This document shows, piece after piece, positions 24,175 to 31,833 of a DNA stretch of 44,510 bases. The notes under the pieces were generated by a model. The model made no database searches, was not told the DNA's origin, and was given only the letters and a program-made list of their open reading frames with translations. The first letter of the stretch is position 1, and each line of letters starts with the position of its first letter. Source of the stretch: an uncultured Hungatella sp. (lineage in GTDB: Bacteria; Bacillota; Clostridia; Lachnospirales; Lachnospiraceae). The position numbers and the translations under genes were made by a program. Location of the stretch: NCBI GenBank assembly GCA_910585645.1, contig CAJUFP010000030.1, forward strand, positions 1 to 44,510. The letters are read 5' to 3'.

Positions 24175-25654
24175 GAAGTCAAAGATCAATATGTGGGATT
24201 TTTTGTTTCAGAATAAAGTGGTGCTCATGTTCCTGGTGCTGTGCATCGGGGCTACTATCGCTTCTAAGCAGCCTCTGACCTTTGTGATCCCGGAGCTGTT
24301 TACCCGTATTGCCAGAAACTCTTTTATCGTGCTGTCCCTGATCATCCCGGTCATCGCCGGCATGGGCCTGAACTTTGGCATCGTCATCGGAGCCATGGCG
24401 GCCCAGGTGGCCATCTTTTTTACCACCTACTGGGGGCTGACGGGATTTGGCGGGTTTGCGGCTACGGTGGCCTTATCCACCCCGATTGCGGTGTTTTTCG
24501 GATTTTTGGTGGGAAAACTGTTTAATTATATGAAGGGCAATGAGATGATCGGAGGCCTGGTGCTGGGTTATTTTGCGGAAGGTCTGTATCAGCTGTTGTT
24601 TTTGTTTATCTTCGGCGGCGTGATCAAGCTGAACAATTCAGACCTGATGATCGTCACAGGCGTCGGGGTTAAGAATACCATTGACCTTAAGGATACGGTG
24701 AAGTACGCTCTGGACACAGTGCCTATGCTGACCATTGTGGAGGTGGGATTTTATCTGATCCTTATCGGCCTTGTGTGCTCAACGGCTTTTAAGATGGTAA
24801 AGAAGCAGGAGGTGGATGTTAAGGCCACGGTCATCAAGGCTGCCGCTGCGGTTGTGGTGTACGGTCTGACGTTTATAAAGCCTGTGGAGCGGTTTCTGTC
24901 CGCGGACCGGCTGCTGCTTTTGTCCGCAGTGGAGTTGGGGTGTCTGGTCACGGTTTTGTGGCAGGCGTTTTTGTTTGTCAGATGGAAGGCTCAGAGCAGA
25001 CGGGCTGACGAGGACAGTGTTTCGGAGCCTTTTAACACGCAGAAGGCCATTGCCTATGTGGTCCTGGCCGCTGTAGTCTACGGGCTCACCTATGTTCCCG
25101 CCCTATACAATGTGCTCATCGCCGTAAGGCTTCCGGTTATGACGTATCTGTGCATCGGGGCTCTGTGCGGGTTTAACAATATTCTGATGAAGACCCGTCT
25201 GGGGCAGAATATGAGGACTGTGGGCCAGAGCCGGACTGTGGCCAACGCGGCCGGCATTAATGTTGACAAAACCCGCGTGATCGCCATGATCTTCTCCACG
25301 GTGCTGGCAAGCTGGGGACAGCTGATCTTTTTGCAGAACGTGGGAACATTGTCCACCTACGGAGCCCACACCCAGGTGGGGCAGTTTGCCATTGCGGCCC
25401 TTTTGGTAGGCGGCGCTTCGGTGCAGAACGCTACCAATAAGCAGGCGCTTCTTGGGATCGTGCTGTTCCACACTTTGTTTATCGTGTCTCCTTTGGCCGG
25501 AAAGGAGCTGTTTGGGGATCCGGCTATCGGCGAGTATTTCAGGGTGTTCGTGTCCTACGGAGTGATCGCTATGTCCTTGGCTATGCATGCCTGGAAGAAG
25601 GCCGCAAAGCCTAAGCTGGAGAGCGACGGGGATGGAAGCGCTGAGGCGGCGTAA
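24167..25654 (+). CDS. ABC importer permease 2 (RbsC-like, enlarged)
   Basis: This 495-residue protein starts at GTG 24167 behind AAGGGGGAAG. It is a paralogue of the preceding permease, with AAGINVDKTRVIAMIFSTV and ALLVGGASVQNAT in matching places. It carries about 130 extra residues in the middle (roughly 205-310) containing additional hydrophobic segments and a charged loop. It is the last gene of the importer operon and is followed by an intrinsic terminator at 25682-25711. Confidence 0.92.
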   Translation: MNKKSKINMWDFLFQNKVVLMFLVLCIGATIASKQPLTFVIPELFTRIARNSFIVLSLIIPVIAGMGLNFGIVIGAMAAQVAIFFTTYWGLTGFGGFAATVALSTPIAVFFGFLVGKLFNYMKGNEMIGGLVLGYFAEGLYQLLFLFIFGGVIKLNNSDLMIVTGVGVKNTIDLKDTVKYALDTVPMLTIVEVGFYLILIGLVCSTAFKMVKKQEVDVKATVIKAAAAVVVYGLTFIKPVERFLSADRLLLLSAVELGCLVTVLWQAFLFVRWKAQSRRADEDSVSEPFNTQKAIAYVVLAAVVYGLTYVPALYNVLIAVRLPVMTYLCIGALCGFNNILMKTRLGQNMRTVGQSRTVANAAGINVDKTRVIAMIFSTVLASWGQLIFLQNVGTLSTYGAHTQVGQFAIAALLVGGASVQNATNKQALLGIVLFHTLFIVSPLAGKELFGDPAIGEYFRVFVSYGVIAMSLAMHAWKKAAKPKLESDGDGSAEAA

Positions 25655-25681
25655 AAAAGGGATAATGGTTATAAAAGAGCG

Positions 25682-25711
25682 GCGTGACTGGTTTGGTCAC
25701 GCTGTTTTTTT
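25682..25711 (+). terminator. Terminator of the DUF3798 importer operon
   Basis: GCGTGAC and GTCACGC pair around a 7-base loop, followed by eight bases that are almost all T. It lies 28 bases after the second permease stop. Confidence 0.88.
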
Positions 25712-25734
25712 GATGTAAGGTTAGGATTTGTGGG

Positions 25735-25790
25735 GACATCTCTCCTTCTCTGCCTGGCATCACGGCTCCCCCGCCCTTTGCTCACTCAAC
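25735..25790 (-). repeat. Dispersed MITE-like repeat, copy B (half element)
   Basis: This has the same order as copy A and the reverse complement of the left end of copy C: GGGACATCTCTCCTTCTCTG, CCTGGCATCACG, C-rich stretch, TTGCTCACTCAA. Only one end of the element is present; the conserved core is missing. Confidence 0.75.
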
Positions 25791-25871
25791 CATACACCCA
25801 AATCCGCTACCCCCGTGGACAGTAAGTGCTTCGATGTAAGAAAAACGTAAAAAATTATGTGGCCATAAGTA

Positions 25872-25900
25872 TTGATTTCTTTCCGGGATTGACTCATAAT
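25872..25900 (+). promoter_or_regulatory. Sigma-A-like promoter upstream of the orphan membrane protein
   Basis: TTGATT (25872-25877), 17 bases, CATAAT (25895-25900). The leader to ATG 25954 is about 45 bases. Confidence 0.55.
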
Positions 25901-25953
25901 AGTACCACGTAATCAGGAAAACGGTCAGGGTTTTGGGGAGAGGATTTTGGATC

Positions 25954-27444
25954 ATGGAGAAAACAGCATCGAAGAGAGGAATAAAAGGGATCTACTGGGC
26001 TGTCAGCGCGTGTTTTATGGTGCTGGCAGTTTGGCTGTATGGTAGAGAGGACGCTTATATAAAGATCATGGATCTGGAGATCGCGCCCCATCGGGGACGG
26101 ATTGAGGTGGAGGTCTTGACGGACGGAAAGAATCAGCAGGTGTCCCTGGGGGATTGGCAGGTGGAGCTGTATGTGGATCAGCAAAAGGAAGAGGGAAAAG
26201 AACGCCTGCTGATCCATGGGGAGTGTGAGGAGGAGAGAATAAAGCCGGTGGCTGTAAAGGTGGTCAGCGATAGCGGCGACTGGCAGGAGGGCTGGAGTTA
26301 CAGGGTCCATGCCGGCGAGCTGAAGGGGGAGGCAAGGCTTGAGACAGTGAAAAATTCCGGACGGATGTTCTATCTGTTGCTTTCTGCTCTGATGGCTATC
26401 TTTCCAGGGATTATATGGTTTAGGGAGGATAAGAGTCTAAGCAACAGGGAACTTGCGGATTACGCGGACAAGGTTATGGAAAGGCTGGAACTGGAACCGG
26501 GGATGGAACGGTGCTGTGGGGAGGGAAAGCGTCTTTTTGCGGTATACCGGAGACAGAGGGTGCTTATCTTAATGCTGGCGGAATGGATGTGGGTGTTTTT
26601 TTGTTCTTGGATATTACAGGGCTTTTTCCATAGGAGGATCGTAACCCAAGGGTTGTGGCTCTATCTGATTCTGGGAGGATGTGGGGCCGGCTTTGTGGCC
26701 CTTATGATTTTCGTGGTGAGAAGATGGGGAGGCTTAATGATCGAGATCCTTGTGGGGAATTGCCGGCCTGTGACTGCGGCGGTGGTGTATCTGCTTATGG
26801 GAAATTATGGGATCGAGAGAAAGTTGTCCCGGTTTCTTCTATATCATAATGGCGCTTGTGGGCTGTACCGCAGCGGCCACTGCAGGGAAGCTTTGGAGAT
26901 CTCCCAGATGGCGTGGGAGATGCTTTCTAAAAAGCCGGGCGATTACACTACCTTTGTTCACAGCTCCCTGAAATATCAGTGTCTGAGGGTTTTGGAGGAA
27001 GACCGGGCAGCGGCGGAGGAAAAAGAGAAGATGGAGGCGCTGTTACAGAAAAATCCGGGGCTCAGGCGGCGAAAGGGGATCCAGAGGTTTCTTGGGATCC
27101 AGGATATCTGCCAGTGGATCGAGACCGGGGAGATCGAGAGGGCGGAGAGAAGCGCAAAAGAGATCTTAGGACAGTGGAAGGAAGGGTATTACCGGCTTCC
27201 TGTTCTGGGGCTTATGGCGGAGCTTAAGGAGTTTTTGGGCAAGGAGGACGAGGCGGCGGCTTTAAGACAGGAGATCCTTACGTTCAGCCCGGAGAATAAG
27301 GAGGTGCGCCAGGTCTTGGGGGAAGGACGATTAAGCTATCGGCCAGAGAAGGCAAAGGCGTGGGATCCGGTGCTTATGGCGATGTGCGTGATGTGTATAG
27401 CGGGGATTGCTGTATGTATGCTTAGTTATCCATGGGGGATCTGA
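25954..27444 (+). CDS. Orphan multi-pass membrane protein with helical-repeat region
   Basis: This protein is 496 residues from ATG 25954, with GGGGAGAGG upstream. I do not recognise the family. One membrane segment near residue 12-28 precedes an extracytoplasmic, probably beta-rich domain (about 30-135). A second segment (about 142-158, FYLLLSALMAIFPGIIWF) is followed by a cytosolic stretch and two further segments (about 205-245). Residues about 285-455 look like a TPR-like alpha-solenoid (GLYRSGHCREALEISQMAWE, GEIERAERSAKEILGQW). A final membrane segment lies at the C-terminus. It stands alone between two copies of the dispersed repeat. Confidence 0.75.
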   Translation: MEKTASKRGIKGIYWAVSACFMVLAVWLYGREDAYIKIMDLEIAPHRGRIEVEVLTDGKNQQVSLGDWQVELYVDQQKEEGKERLLIHGECEEERIKPVAVKVVSDSGDWQEGWSYRVHAGELKGEARLETVKNSGRMFYLLLSALMAIFPGIIWFREDKSLSNRELADYADKVMERLELEPGMERCCGEGKRLFAVYRRQRVLILMLAEWMWVFFCSWILQGFFHRRIVTQGLWLYLILGGCGAGFVALMIFVVRRWGGLMIEILVGNCRPVTAAVVYLLMGNYGIERKLSRFLLYHNGACGLYRSGHCREALEISQMAWEMLSKKPGDYTTFVHSSLKYQCLRVLEEDRAAAEEKEKMEALLQKNPGLRRRKGIQRFLGIQDICQWIETGEIERAERSAKEILGQWKEGYYRLPVLGLMAELKEFLGKEDEAAALRQEILTFSPENKEVRQVLGEGRLSYRPEKAKAWDPVLMAMCVMCIAGIAVCMLSYPWGI

Positions 27445-27457
27445 AATTGGTGGATTG

Positions 27458-27686
27458 TTGAGTGAGCAATGGGGGCGGGGGAGTCGTGATGCCAGGGAGA
27501 GAAGGGAGGCTGTGTGCCGTTCGGGTTCAGATATGCCAAACATTCCGATGAGCCCTTAAAGCGGGAACCAGTCGGGTATCAGCCCTCCTGTTTCCCTGGT
27601 CTCATCTCACAGGCAAAAATTCACCCTGCCGGGACATCTCTCCTTCTCTGTCTGGCTTTGCGACAACCTTCGATTTGCTCACTCAA
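27458..27686. repeat. Dispersed MITE-like repeat, copy C (full element)
   Basis: A 229-base element begins TTGAGTGAGCAA and ends TTGCTCACTCAA, a perfect 12-base terminal inverted repeat. Subterminal inverted blocks flank a conserved core (about 27516-27605) that includes CCGATGAGCCCTTAAAGCGG. The core is nearly identical to copy D. It holds no transposase, and no clear target duplication is seen. Confidence 0.9.
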
Positions 27687-27781
27687 TTATACACCTAATT
27701 CTGCTACTCCCAAAAACAGTAAGTGTCTCCAATATACAACGCAACATCAGCATTTTGACAGCAGTATTTTTGAAGTTTTCC

Positions 27782-27811
27782 TTTACGTCCCAAGGGGTAA
27801 CGTGCTATACT
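27782..27811 (+). promoter_or_regulatory. Possible promoter of the PurF-like gene
   Basis: TTTACG (27782-27787), an 18-base spacer and TATACT (27806-27811). The -35 is weak. A TTGACA lies about 30 bases further up but is wrongly spaced for this -10. Confidence 0.45.
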
Positions 27812-27872
27812 ATTCCATGTTTAAAAGGAAAAGGAAAATTTTTTTATAACAATCGAAAAAAGGAGAGCGGAT

Positions 27873-29288
27873 ATGGGAGGTATCTTTGGAGTTATTTCCA
27901 AGAGAAACTGTGCGCTGGAGTTGTTTTACGGAGTTGATTACCATTCCCATTTGGGGACCAGAAGGGGAGGTATGGCTACTTACGGGCGGTCGGGATTTAA
28001 CCGGGCGATCCATAATATTGAGAATTCCCCGTTTCGGACCAAGTTTGAGAGGGATGTGCAGGAGATGGAGGGCAACATGGGTATTGCCAGCATCTCTGAT
28101 TTTGAGCCGCAGCCGCTTCTGATCCAGTCCCATCTGGGCAGCTTTGCCATTGCCACTGTTGGCAAGATCAACAATTTTGATGAGCTTTTGCAGGAGGTGT
28201 TTGCCAAGGGGAATACCCACTTTCAGGAGATGAGCAGCGGGCAGGTAAACGCCACGGAGCTGGTGGCGTCGCTGATCTGCAAGAAGGACAGTATTCCGGA
28301 GGGGATCCGGTATGTGCAGGAGATCGTGGACGGGTCCATGACGTTGCTGCTCATGACCAAGGAGGCGGTGTACGCGGCCAGGGACCGTCTGGGGCGGACG
28401 CCGCTTATCCTGGGGAAGAAGGAGGACGCCTACTGCGTTTCTTTTGAGAATTTCGCCTATGTGAACCTGGGATATTCGGACTATAAGGAGCTGGGGCCTG
28501 GGGAGATCGTGAAGATCACGCCTGACGGGGTGGAGAGCGTGTTTCCGGCAGGGGACAAGATGCGGATCTGCTCGTTTTTGTGGGTATACTATGGGTATCC
28601 CACGTCCTCCTATGAGGGGATCAATGTGGAGGAGATGCGCTACCGGTGCGGGAGTATGCTGGCAAAGCGGGACGCGGCTGCCAAGGATGTGGACCCGGAT
28701 ATGGTGGCCGGGGTCCCGGATTCAGGGATCGCCCATGCCATCGGCTATGCCAATGAGTCAGGGATCCCCTTTGCAAGGCCGTTTATCAAGTATACGCCTA
28801 CATGGCCCAGGTCGTTTATGCCCACCAGCCAGGAGCAGAGAAACCTGATCGCCAGGATGAAGCTGATCCCGGTAAAGGCGCTGATCGAGAACAAGAAACT
28901 GCTTTTGATCGACGATTCCATTGTGCGGGGTACCCAGCTTCGGGAGACCACGGAGTTTCTGTATCAGAGCGGGGCCAAGGAGGTCCACGTGCGGCCTGCC
29001 TGTCCGCCTCTGCTTTACGGGTGCAAGTTCTTAAATTTCTCCAGGTCCAAGTCAGAGCTGGATCTGATTACCAGGCAGGTGATCCTGGAAAAAGAGGGGG
29101 AGAAGGCGGAGGAGACTCTTGAGGAGTACGCCACGCCGGGCAGCCAGCGGTATGAGTGCATGTGTTCGGAGATCTGCAAGAGGCAGAATTTTACGACCCT
29201 TAGGTATCACCGGGTAGATGATCTGGTGGAGTCGATCGGGCTTCCTAAGTGCAAGGTGTGTACGTACTGTTTTGACGGGAAGGAGTAG
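27873..29288 (+). CDS. PurF-like amidophosphoribosyltransferase homologue lacking the catalytic Cys
   Basis: This 471-residue protein starts at ATG 27873 behind AAAAGGAG. The N-terminal half aligns with class II glutamine amidotransferase domains, but the protein begins MGGIFG where PurF has MCGI, so the nucleophile Cys is Gly. Substrate loops are also altered (LGTRRGGMATYG, GKINNFDEL). The phosphoribosyltransferase half is well kept: AGVPDSGIAHAIGYANESG, the PRPP loop LLLIDDSIVRGTQL (Asp347-Asp348) and AKEVHVRPACPP. Cysteines near the C-terminus (YECMCSEIC, CKVCTYC) recall the Fe-S ligands of Bacillus-type PurF. It is probably a PurF paralogue that uses ammonia or has a different role. It stands alone with its own terminator. 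Confidence 0.85.
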   Translation: MGGIFGVISKRNCALELFYGVDYHSHLGTRRGGMATYGRSGFNRAIHNIENSPFRTKFERDVQEMEGNMGIASISDFEPQPLLIQSHLGSFAIATVGKINNFDELLQEVFAKGNTHFQEMSSGQVNATELVASLICKKDSIPEGIRYVQEIVDGSMTLLLMTKEAVYAARDRLGRTPLILGKKEDAYCVSFENFAYVNLGYSDYKELGPGEIVKITPDGVESVFPAGDKMRICSFLWVYYGYPTSSYEGINVEEMRYRCGSMLAKRDAAAKDVDPDMVAGVPDSGIAHAIGYANESGIPFARPFIKYTPTWPRSFMPTSQEQRNLIARMKLIPVKALIENKKLLLIDDSIVRGTQLRETTEFLYQSGAKEVHVRPACPPLLYGCKFLNFSRSKSELDLITRQVILEKEGEKAEETLEEYATPGSQRYECMCSEICKRQNFTTLRYHRVDDLVESIGLPKCKVCTYCFDGKE

Positions 29289-29300
29289 GAGGATGGATAG

Positions 29301-29329
29301 GACTGCGGCGCGGGGGCCGCAGTCTTTTT
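29301..29329 (+). terminator. Terminator after the PurF-like gene
   Basis: GACTGCGGC and GCCGCAGTC form a perfect 9-bp stem, followed by TTTTT, 12 bases after the stop. Confidence 0.88.
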
Positions 29330-29423
29330 GAGATGGGAAGACGGCTATGTATTTCTGGATGAATAAGGATGAGATTGTGGTCCTGAACGGTTTGATCCAG
29401 AGGCGTGCGTGGAGGTTATTGAT

Positions 29424-31790
29424 ATGAGAGATCTGACCGGAAGAGAGCGGGCAGTGATCGGGGTGCTGACGGTGTTTGCGGCGGCTGCCCTGGTGTATTC
29501 CACGGACCGTTTGATGGTGGACGGGATCCTGACCTGGGAGATGGGACAGAGGGAGTATCTGGCTATGGCCGGGGAGACGGCAGGGCTTTTCGGGCTTTTT
29601 GTCCTGGTATTTCGCTTCTCCCCCTCGTTTGCAGTGAGAGGGGCGGGGATCACAGGGCTCTTAGGGATCTTTTTGTGGATTCACAGGGCTTTTGCCCCTG
29701 TGGCGGTTTGTGGGCTTTATGGGGGTTATCTGTGGGCTGTGGGGAGATGGATCTTAGGGAAACTTGCAGGCAGAGCGGGTAAGAGTGCCAGGGCGGAGCG
29801 GGAATTTCTTGTGGGCTGTGTGTCCGTGGTGTGCGTGTTCTGCCTGATGTCCGCTCTGGGAGTGGGGCGGATCGCCTGGCTCTGGGTTTTTGTGGCGGTT
29901 TCGGCGGCTGTGATGGCTGTGGACCACTGCCGGAAGTTTGGCGGGAGGCGGGATGTGAAACCGTTGTCCTTGACCGGCAGTGGCCGGTGGAGCTGGGGCA
30001 GGGCGTTTTTGTGGGCAGGGGTTCTGACCTTTTTTTGTATCCAGGCGGGGCGGATGAACATTGCCCTGGATTTTGACAGCCTGTGGTACGGAGTCCGCTC
30101 TCCCTATATCCTGGACAATGGGCGGGGGATCTATGAAAATATGGGGAACATTGGCATTGTCTACACCTACTCCAAAGGGTTTGAGGTGCTGACCCTGCCT
30201 TTGTCCGTCCTGCCCTCCTACAGCTTTTTGACGGCTTTTAACCTGTGGCTTTTGGCGGGGATCTTGTGGATCTTTGGAAAGATTCTGGGGATCTGCGCGG
30301 GGAAACAGGCGGTGTGGGACGGCAGGGGCTTGGGGGAAAACAGAGGGCAATTTGGCCCCAGGGCGGTGGAGCTGGGGATCTGTTTTCTGGCGTCTCTGCC
30401 GGGGATCATGAATATGGGGATCACGGCCAAAAGCGATGTGGCGACTTTGTGTTTCCAGATGATCTTGCTGTATGAGATGCTTTTGTCTGTCAAGGGAGAC
30501 AGGCAGGCTTTGTGGTACGGATGGGCGGCGTTTTTCTTTAGCTGGACCATGAAGCCCACGGCGCTGGTATTTTCCACAGCGGTTATGGGCATGAGCATGG
30601 TATTTTTTGCGGTGACAGGAAGGATCCGGAGGCGGGATAGAAAAGGAGAAGCTCTTATGGGGGAGGAGACGGCAGGAGCCTGGAAGGCGAAAGCCGGGGA
30701 AATGGCGGGGGGCGCGGCCGGGCTTACACTGTCTCTTCTGGCACTTATAGGGATTTGGGCCAGGACATTTTTGATCACAGGGCTTCCGGTGACTTCCGTG
30801 TTCTCCTCCCTGCTTACGAAGCTGGGATTTCAGATGAAGTATCCGTTTAATGTGCAGAAAATCCCCAACAGCAGCGCCGGGATCTCTAAGGCCCAGTGGC
30901 TTAGGGACATGGCAGGGCGGGTCTGGGGCGTGCTCTTTGATCCACAGGGGCCGGATATGGACCATGTGATTCTGGCCTGGGGCAGTCTGGCAGTGTGGTT
31001 TTGCCTTTGCGTCTGCGGGGCATGGATTTTTCTTAAAAAGAGGCAAAGGGCAGAGGAAGAGAGGAGCCTGGATGTGTATCTGCACATGGTTTTCTGGCCT
31101 TTTGCCGGGTGCTGCGCAGTGAGTCTTCTGATGTTGACCCAGGTGGACGGCAATTATTTTATGCTGTTTTATGCGCTTCTCATCATCTATACCTTCCGGC
31201 TGATCTGCCGGCTGTCCAACAGGGCCGCGGCCGCGGCTTTGGCCTGGCCCGGGGCGGCGGTTATGGTGTTTTCCGGCATTGTTATGACTTTGACCAACTG
31301 GAGCTGGGCAGTGGGATTTACGCCTGCACAGGTAAAGCACGGGGGATATTATGACCATAAAGGGGAGGAGCGCAGGCAGATGGCCCAGGCGGGCAATGAG
31401 CAGATCTGGGAGATTTTGGCACAGGATCCGAAAACCCGGCTGATCGCCATCGGAAAGCACCCGGAGGTTTTGGCATTTCCCTGCAATGCCCAGTCCTACG
31501 CTGACATTACAGGCACATGGGGCAATGTGGTGCTGGTGAAATATATGGATAATTTTGTGGAGTTTATGAGGTACGGTAAGACGGATTATGTGTACGCTCA
31601 GGCCGGTTATATCGGTGAAGAGGAGCGGGCGTGGAGTCTGACGCGGGATTTGATCGAGTATGGAGTGCTGACTCCGGTGTGCTTTGAGCAGGGCAATATG
31701 CTGGCCAGGGTAGATGTGGAGGGCCAGAGGACAGAGGCGTCGGTCAGATATCTGGAGGAATTTTTGGAGAACTATGAGGTGAAAGAGTAA
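29424..31790 (+). CDS. Large multi-pass membrane protein, probable GT-C-type glycosyltransferase
   Basis: This protein is 788 residues from ATG 29424, with GGAGG eight bases upstream; a GTG five codons earlier overlaps that site. There are about 12-14 hydrophobic segments. The first large external loop contains NIALDFDSLWYGVRSPYILD, an acidic motif placed like the DxD/DxE of GT-C enzymes. A C-terminal soluble part (about 660-788) follows the last membrane segment. Two hydrophilic cytosolic loops are rich in Arg, Gly and Glu. GT-C membership is inferred from architecture, not from a clear family motif. A terminator overlaps the 3' end of the convergent gene. Confidence 0.65.
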   Translation: MRDLTGRERAVIGVLTVFAAAALVYSTDRLMVDGILTWEMGQREYLAMAGETAGLFGLFVLVFRFSPSFAVRGAGITGLLGIFLWIHRAFAPVAVCGLYGGYLWAVGRWILGKLAGRAGKSARAEREFLVGCVSVVCVFCLMSALGVGRIAWLWVFVAVSAAVMAVDHCRKFGGRRDVKPLSLTGSGRWSWGRAFLWAGVLTFFCIQAGRMNIALDFDSLWYGVRSPYILDNGRGIYENMGNIGIVYTYSKGFEVLTLPLSVLPSYSFLTAFNLWLLAGILWIFGKILGICAGKQAVWDGRGLGENRGQFGPRAVELGICFLASLPGIMNMGITAKSDVATLCFQMILLYEMLLSVKGDRQALWYGWAAFFFSWTMKPTALVFSTAVMGMSMVFFAVTGRIRRRDRKGEALMGEETAGAWKAKAGEMAGGAAGLTLSLLALIGIWARTFLITGLPVTSVFSSLLTKLGFQMKYPFNVQKIPNSSAGISKAQWLRDMAGRVWGVLFDPQGPDMDHVILAWGSLAVWFCLCVCGAWIFLKKRQRAEEERSLDVYLHMVFWPFAGCCAVSLLMLTQVDGNYFMLFYALLIIYTFRLICRLSNRAAAAALAWPGAAVMVFSGIVMTLTNWSWAVGFTPAQVKHGGYYDHKGEERRQMAQAGNEQIWEILAQDPKTRLIAIGKHPEVLAFPCNAQSYADITGTWGNVVLVKYMDNFVEFMRYGKTDYVYAQAGYIGEEERAWSLTRDLIEYGVLTPVCFEQGNMLARVDVEGQRTEASVRYLEEFLENYEVKE

Positions 31791-31795
31791 ATGGG

Positions 31796-31833
31796 GCTGT
31801 CCCCGGGGTTAAGGCCCTGGGAACAGCTTTTTT
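31796..31833 (+). terminator. Terminator between the convergent genes at 31790 and 31809
   Basis: GCTGTCCCCGGGG pairs imperfectly with CCCTGGGAACAGC and is followed by TTTTTT on the plus strand. It ends transcription of the plus-strand gene and lies partly within the last codons of the minus-strand DUF4173-like gene. Confidence 0.75.

Noticed and set aside
27514..27849. Open frame with a conserved peptide (FRYAKHSDEPLKREPVGYQP) shared with the frame at 35307-35612
   Set aside because: The peptide identity only reflects the DNA identity of repeat copies C and D. There is no ribosome binding site and the frames diverge outside the element.
29754..31460. A 568-codon open frame on the minus strand opposite the GT-C-like gene
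   Set aside because: It is a Pro/His/Arg-rich shadow of a GC-rich membrane-protein gene, with no ribosome binding site and no domain features.
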